In this document: piece by piece, positions 42,668-46,466 of the stretch
Position numbering within the stretch: position 1 is the first letter of the stretch
How the letters are laid out: each line of letters opens with the position of its first letter
Assembly: GCA_024278935.1 (NCBI GenBank)
Contig: JAJRSF010000056.1
Location: forward strand, 1-46,466
DNA: 46,466 nt
Origin: Candidatus Zixiibacteriota bacterium
GTDB taxonomy: Bacteria; Zixibacteria; MSB-5A5; GN15; FEB-12
Direction of reading: 5' to 3'
Made by a program: the position numbers and the translations under genes
Notes under the pieces: model-generated
Databases searched by the model: none
The model's input: the letters and a program-made list of their open reading frames with translations, nothing else
Told to the model about the DNA's origin: nothing

Positions 42668-44329
42668 TTATAAATTTAACTTAGCATCTTTATTTGGTCC
42701 CGCTTCAATAAGCCCGTCAGGACAACTTTCGGAGAATTTTTTGAAGTTCTCAATAAAGAGAGCAGCAAGAGTGAGGTACTTTTCTTCAAATGCTTTTTTG
42801 TCTCCCCAAGTATTAACCGGATGTAAAACATCATCTGGAACACCTTCACAATGATTAGGAACTTCAAATCCAAACACCGGATCTTTGTAATAATCAACAT
42901 TGTCAAGTTTGCCTTCTAAGGCTGCGTTTAATAATGCTCTGGTATATTTGATCGACATACGTTTGCCAATCCCGTAAGGACCACCGGACCAACCGGTATT
43001 TACAATCCAGCAAGTAGCATCATGCTTTAAGATATTTTCTTTGAGCATTTTAGCATACTTGTATGGATGATGCACCATAAACGGAGCGCCAAAACAGGCT
43101 GAGAATGTAATTTCAGGTTCTTTGCCTAAGCCGACTTCGGTTCCACCAACTTTTGATGTGTACCCAGAAATAAAGTGGTACATCGCTTGATCAGGAGTAA
43201 GTCTCGCGATTGGAGGCATAACGCCCGAAGCATCGCATGTGAGCATAATTACATTTTTAGGATGACCAGCCATTTTGTCAGGAACTGAATTCGAAATATT
43301 TTCTATCGTATAAGCAGCTCTTGTATTTTCAGTAAGAGTATCATCATCTAGATCAATAAGACGAGTCTTCGGATCAAAGACAACATTTTCTAAAATCGTG
43401 CCGAACATTTCGGTTGTGGCGTGAATCTCAGGTTCTGCAGATGGGGAGAGGTTGATAACTTTTGCGTAACATCCGCCTTCAAAGTTAAAGACACCTTTGT
43501 TAGACCAGCCATGTTCATCATCGCCGATTAATCCACGTTTGGGATCTGCTGATAATGTTGTTTTGCCTGTTCCTGATAATCCAAAGAAGAGAGCAGAGTC
43601 ATCGTCGTCACCAACATTAGCTGAACAATGCATACTCAGTACACCTTGGAGAGGGAGAAGATAATTTAAAACAGTGAATACAGATTTTTTAATTTCGCCA
43701 CCGTATCCGGTATTGCCGATGATACAAATTTTTTCTTCAAAGTTCAGAAGAATAAATGTTTCCGTATTGATACCATCAATTTCAGGCATTCCTTTAAAAG
43801 ATGGAATCGACATGACAGTAAAATCAGGAATAAATTTACCGATTTCTTCAATTGTTTCCGTTTGGATAAACATGTTGCGGGCAAACTGAGAGTGCCATGC
43901 ATACTCAGTTATAATACGAATCGGCATACGATAGGTAGGGTCAGCACCGGCATAACAATCTTGGACAAACAGATCACGACCTTGTAAAAACCCAAGCATT
44001 CTTTGATAGACAGCATTAAATTTTTCTTTTGTCATAGGTCTGTTGCCGGGATTCCAATCAATATGATCTTCCGATGGCGACGCTTTGACAATAAATTTAT
44101 CCTTAGCCGAGCGAGCTGTGTGGGCACCAGTGTTAACTATAAATGCACCTTTATGAGAGATTTTACCTTCACTGCGGAAAATAGCTTCTTCATATAAAGC
44201 TTCAGGGGTTAAGTTCCAATAGACACGGTTCAGGTTTTTTAGACCGATATTGTCTAAACCGTATTCACTTTTTAAAGCACTTGCATGATCTAACGCCGGG
44301 GTTTTAACATTTAAAATGTCGTTGGTCAT
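42668..44329 (-). CDS. pckA: Phosphoenolpyruvate carboxykinase (ATP)
   Basis: Converts oxaloacetate plus ATP to phosphoenolpyruvate, CO2 and ADP, the entry to gluconeogenesis. The 553-residue enzyme is full length. It shows YWNLTPEALYEEAI near the N-terminus, FVQDCYAGADPTYRMPIRII, MHCSANVG, the P-loop FFGLSGTGKTTLSADPKR (residues 248-265) and GDDEHGWSNKGVFNFEGGCY, with the metal-site acidic residues. The start is ATG 44329 with AAGGA 7 bases upstream; the TTG at 44335 would leave one base of spacing. The ATG overlaps the aminotransferase TGA by 4 bases (ATGA), and the two share a transcript. Confidence 0.96.
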   Translation of the reverse strand: MTNDILNVKTPALDHASALKSEYGLDNIGLKNLNRVYWNLTPEALYEEAIFRSEGKISHKGAFIVNTGAHTARSAKDKFIVKASPSEDHIDWNPGNRPMTKEKFNAVYQRMLGFLQGRDLFVQDCYAGADPTYRMPIRIITEYAWHSQFARNMFIQTETIEEIGKFIPDFTVMSIPSFKGMPEIDGINTETFILLNFEEKICIIGNTGYGGEIKKSVFTVLNYLLPLQGVLSMHCSANVGDDDDSALFFGLSGTGKTTLSADPKRGLIGDDEHGWSNKGVFNFEGGCYAKVINLSPSAEPEIHATTEMFGTILENVVFDPKTRLIDLDDDTLTENTRAAYTIENISNSVPDKMAGHPKNVIMLTCDASGVMPPIARLTPDQAMYHFISGYTSKVGGTEVGLGKEPEITFSACFGAPFMVHHPYKYAKMLKENILKHDATCWIVNTGWSGGPYGIGKRMSIKYTRALLNAALEGKLDNVDYYKDPVFGFEVPNHCEGVPDDVLHPVNTWGDKKAFEEKYLTLAALFIENFKKFSESCPDGLIEAGPNKDAKLNL

Positions 44330-45549
44330 TTCCAATTCCTTCTCATTTTTCTTTCACCAATATAAATTTCATTTGGTGAGTTTAAATCAAGAGCCCATTT
44401 AATCCGTGCGATCCCTTCGATAATATCACTTATCGATACGCAATAACTTAGCCGAAGATGTCCTTCAAAACCAAATTCTCCACCGGGAACTGTGACAACC
44501 AACGCTTTTTCAAGCAGGAAGTTGGAAAGTTTTACCGACGAATTACTGTATGCTGAAAAATCGGGCAGACAATAGAAGGTTCCTTGCGGTTCTCTGACTT
44601 TTACACCATTAAAAGCTCTTAATTCTCTCATCATAATATTTTTATTATTTTCAAGTGTGAGCCGTAAAGACTCGACTCCACTCTGGATACCAGTCAACGC
44701 TCCAACTGCTGCCGATTGTAAAACCACCGACGGACAAGAAGTGTTTTGTGCTGATACATTTCTCATTGCTAGTGTTATTTCTCTGTTAGCAATCGCCCAA
44801 CCGATTCTAAAGCCGGTCATCGCATAAGCCTTGGAGATACCATTTATAACAACTATTTTGGAATTGTCAATACTTTTATGAGAATATTTATATACAGAAA
44901 CTGGTTTAGTCTTGCCAAAATAGAGCTGATGATAAATATCATCCATTATTAAATAGATTCCTTTAGTCTCACAAAAATCTACCAATTTAGCAATTAACTC
45001 ATCGGAGTAAATACAGCCCGATGGATTATTGGGAGAATTGACCATAATCGCTTTGGTATAAGAACTTACAGCTTTTGTAATATCTTCGAATCTAGGCTCA
45101 AACCGTCCATCTTCAGGAGTCACGATAACTGGAATGCCATGTACCATCTTGACAATTTCGGTGTAACTCACCCAATATGGAGCTAGAATAATAACTTCAT
45201 CTTGTGGGTCTATAATTGACATCATCAGGTTGAAAATTGCCTGTTTTGCTCCACCTGATGAAACTAAGATATTTTCAGGCATAATTACTTTGGCGTAATG
45301 CTCTTCGGTGTATCTACAAATTGCTTTCAAAAGAGGTGGAATGCCTTCGGTTGAAGTGTAGTGAATATTGGCAGTCCGCAATGTTGCTGTGCAACTCATG
45401 ATTGCGTCAAATGGAGTTTTACTCTTTGGTTCGCCTGAACCAAGATGTATAACTGGTTCGCCTCTTTCTCGTAAAATCCGAGCTTTTTCATTAAAGACAA
45501 GTGTTGGTGATTCTTTTATTTCTCTGGCTAATTGGCTGACACTCATCAT
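44326..45549 (-). CDS. Class I/II pyridoxal-phosphate aminotransferase, aspartate-type
   Basis: A 407-residue fold-type I aminotransferase, most like the bacterial aspartate (1-gamma) group. Signatures: IHLGSGEPKSKTPF, TSTEGIPPLLKAICRY, VSSGGAKQAIFNLM, ILAPYWVSY, NSPNNPSGCIY with the PLP-contacting Asn and Asp of the following segment, and the Schiff-base Lys240 in GISKAYAMTGFRIGW with Arg248. Aspartate/oxaloacetate exchange would fit its place between pta and pckA. The ATGATG start follows the pta stop with no gap (TAAATGATG). Confidence 0.9.
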   Translation of the reverse strand: MMSVSQLAREIKESPTLVFNEKARILRERGEPVIHLGSGEPKSKTPFDAIMSCTATLRTANIHYTSTEGIPPLLKAICRYTEEHYAKVIMPENILVSSGGAKQAIFNLMMSIIDPQDEVIILAPYWVSYTEIVKMVHGIPVIVTPEDGRFEPRFEDITKAVSSYTKAIMVNSPNNPSGCIYSDELIAKLVDFCETKGIYLIMDDIYHQLYFGKTKPVSVYKYSHKSIDNSKIVVINGISKAYAMTGFRIGWAIANREITLAMRNVSAQNTSCPSVVLQSAAVGALTGIQSGVESLRLTLENNKNIMMRELRAFNGVKVREPQGTFYCLPDFSAYSNSSVKLSNFLLEKALVVTVPGGEFGFEGHLRLSYCVSISDIIEGIARIKWALDLNSPNEIYIGERKMRRNWK

Positions 45550-46466
45550 TTATCCTTTCATTAAAACAGCAATCGCTGTTACATCTACGATATCATTAAC
45601 AGAACATCCGCGCGATAAATCATTTGCGGGTTTGGCTAGTCCTTGAATTATAGGACCTGTGGCAGTAGCATTGGCAAGACGCTGGGTAAGTTTGTAGCCA
45701 ATGTTACCGGCATCTAAATCAGGGAAAATTAAAATATTTGCATCACCAGCTAAGGTAGAGTCTGGTGCTTTTGATTTGGCGACCTCCGGTACAATTGCAG
45801 CATCGAGCTGGAACTCACCGTCGGCGATAGTATCAGGATATTCTTTTTTGAACATTTCGACCGCTTTTGTGACTTTGTTTACATCAGGATGCGATGCAGA
45901 TCCTTTGGTTGAAAAAGAAAGGAATGCAATCTTTGGTTCCATGCCCAATAAATTTCTCATTGTATCGGCAGTCGAGGCAGCAATAGAAACTAACTGCTCG
46001 GCTGTTGGGTTTGGCATAACAGCACCATCGGCATAAAGGAAAACTTTGTTGTGTTCATCACGGTACTTCGGAAGAGTCATCATGAAACAACTTGAGACTG
46101 TGTTGATACCTTCTTTTAAACCTATGACAGAAATCGCAGCTCGCATTACATCGCCTGTTGTGTTAACAGCACCTGCAACCGAAGCGTCAGCTTTGTCGTG
46201 ACGAACAAGCATAGCTCCAAAAAAGAGAGGCTTGGCGATAGTCGCTTTGGCATCTTCAAGGCTTAGTTTTTTATGTTTCCGAATCTCCATGAAATCAGCA
46301 ACATATGCATTAAAGTCAGGAGAGTGGGTTGGGTTGATAACTTCAACTTTGGCAAGATTTAAACCATGCTCTTTGGCAAGTGGTTCAATTTTTGCTAAAT
46401 CTCCTATGAGAGTAACCTGTGCGATCTCTTCAAACAAAATCTTCTTGGCAGCTTGTACCATGCGAG
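45550..46466 (-). CDS. pta: Phosphate acetyltransferase, N-terminus cut by the window edge
   Basis: Interconverts acetyl-CoA and acetyl phosphate. 305 codons and a stop are visible; the frame is open to the edge, so the true start lies outside. The visible N-terminal part RMVQAAKKILFEEIAQVTLI is the usual Pta pattern. ATIAKPLFFGAMLVRHDKAD, ASVAGAVNTTGDVMRAAISV, FLYADGAVMPNPTAEQLVSI and DANILIFPDLDAGNIGYKLT are typical, as is the closing ANDLSRGCSVNDIVDVTAI. No acetate kinase gene is in view. A phosphate butyryltransferase is less likely because the ALVxGxV-type segment here fits Pta. Confidence 0.9.
   Translation of the reverse strand, partial: RMVQAAKKILFEEIAQVTLIGDLAKIEPLAKEHGLNLAKVEVINPTHSPDFNAYVADFMEIRKHKKLSLEDAKATIAKPLFFGAMLVRHDKADASVAGAVNTTGDVMRAAISVIGLKEGINTVSSCFMMTLPKYRDEHNKVFLYADGAVMPNPTAEQLVSIAASTADTMRNLLGMEPKIAFLSFSTKGSASHPDVNKVTKAVEMFKKEYPDTIADGEFQLDAAIVPEVAKSKAPDSTLAGDANILIFPDLDAGNIGYKLTQRLANATATGPIIQGLAKPANDLSRGCSVNDIVDVTAIAVLMKG

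Noticed and set aside
1-46466. Alternative genetic code suggested by the in-frame TAA in tgt and TAG after the GT39-like gene
   Set aside because: TAA, TAG and TGA all end many other genes at the expected family lengths, so the standard bacterial code applies.
1-46466. tRNA, rRNA, CRISPR, insertion sequence or prophage
   Set aside because: Reading the intergenic gaps on both strands gave no tRNA cloverleaf, no spacer array, no transposase or integrase and no phage structural gene; a covariance-model scan would be decisive.

Overview
The window is an AT-rich stretch of bacterial chromosome carrying mostly housekeeping and central-metabolism genes. Signs of a Gram-negative cell are two predicted outer-membrane beta-barrels, a lipobox protein and a c-type haem protein headed for the periplasm. 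The TCA module uses a four-subunit ferredoxin-dependent 2-oxoacid oxidoreductase (KorDABC) with SucCD instead of an OGDH complex, pointing to an anaerobic or facultative lineage. Content and style suggest an uncultured FCB-type phylum, but there is no rRNA gene and the assignment is only a guess.

Layout. 0-0.9 kb: end of an alpha/beta hydrolase and a small AT-rich membrane protein. 0.9-4.05 kb: purN-purC-purH with a clear terminator. 4.1-6.2 kb: a haem-c/beta-barrel fusion, a cytochrome-like lipoprotein and a frameshifted YceI-like gene. 6.3-12.8 kb: smg(DUF494)-coaBC-uracil-DNA glycosylase-dnaB-radA-tgt, with radA and tgt interrupted. 12.8-14.75 kb: accessory island on the minus strand (PIN-like protein, repeat-rich intergenic DNA, small barrel protein). 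15-18.1 kb: aldehyde dehydrogenase behind a good promoter and a CRP/FNR-like palindrome, then a COG2403 (cyclic 2,3-diphosphoglycerate synthetase-like) GTPase. 18.1-25.9 kb: carbamate kinase, CCA-adding enzyme, sucCD, korDABC, ndk, terminator. 25.9-29.5 kb: LarA-family racemase, malate dehydrogenase, isocitrate dehydrogenase, terminator. 29.5-31.2 kb: DUF4268 nuclease-like protein and DinB-like protein. 31.4-41.1 kb: a glycosylation locus (DUF2723 GT-C, GT4, flippase-like membrane protein, GT39-like, unknown membrane protein, Gfo/Idh dehydrogenase, hexapeptide acetyltransferase, GT2). 41.2-42.6 kb: small genes of unknown role including a sigma-region-4-like protein. 42.6-46.5 kb, minus strand: pta-aminotransferase-pckA, read toward a pair of back-to-back terminators.

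How the genes fit together: mdh, icd, korDABC and sucCD cover malate to oxaloacetate and isocitrate to succinate, while pckA, the aminotransferase and pta connect oxaloacetate, amino acids and acetyl-CoA to them. The glycosylation locus is a plausible pathway for decorating secreted proteins or a surface glycan.

A data-quality pattern runs through the window. Four genes contain five frameshifts, and every one equals the loss of a single base, mostly in or beside short homopolymers (YceI-like twice, radA, aldehyde dehydrogenase, DUF2723). tgt also carries an in-frame TAA. Sequence error is the simplest explanation for the frameshifts and should be ruled out before calling these genes dead. I found no tRNA, rRNA, CRISPR array, insertion sequence or prophage. 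I do not see a clearly novel defence or mobile system; the best candidates for new biology are the haem-barrel locus, the COG2403-carbamate kinase pair and the LarA-like gene beside mdh.
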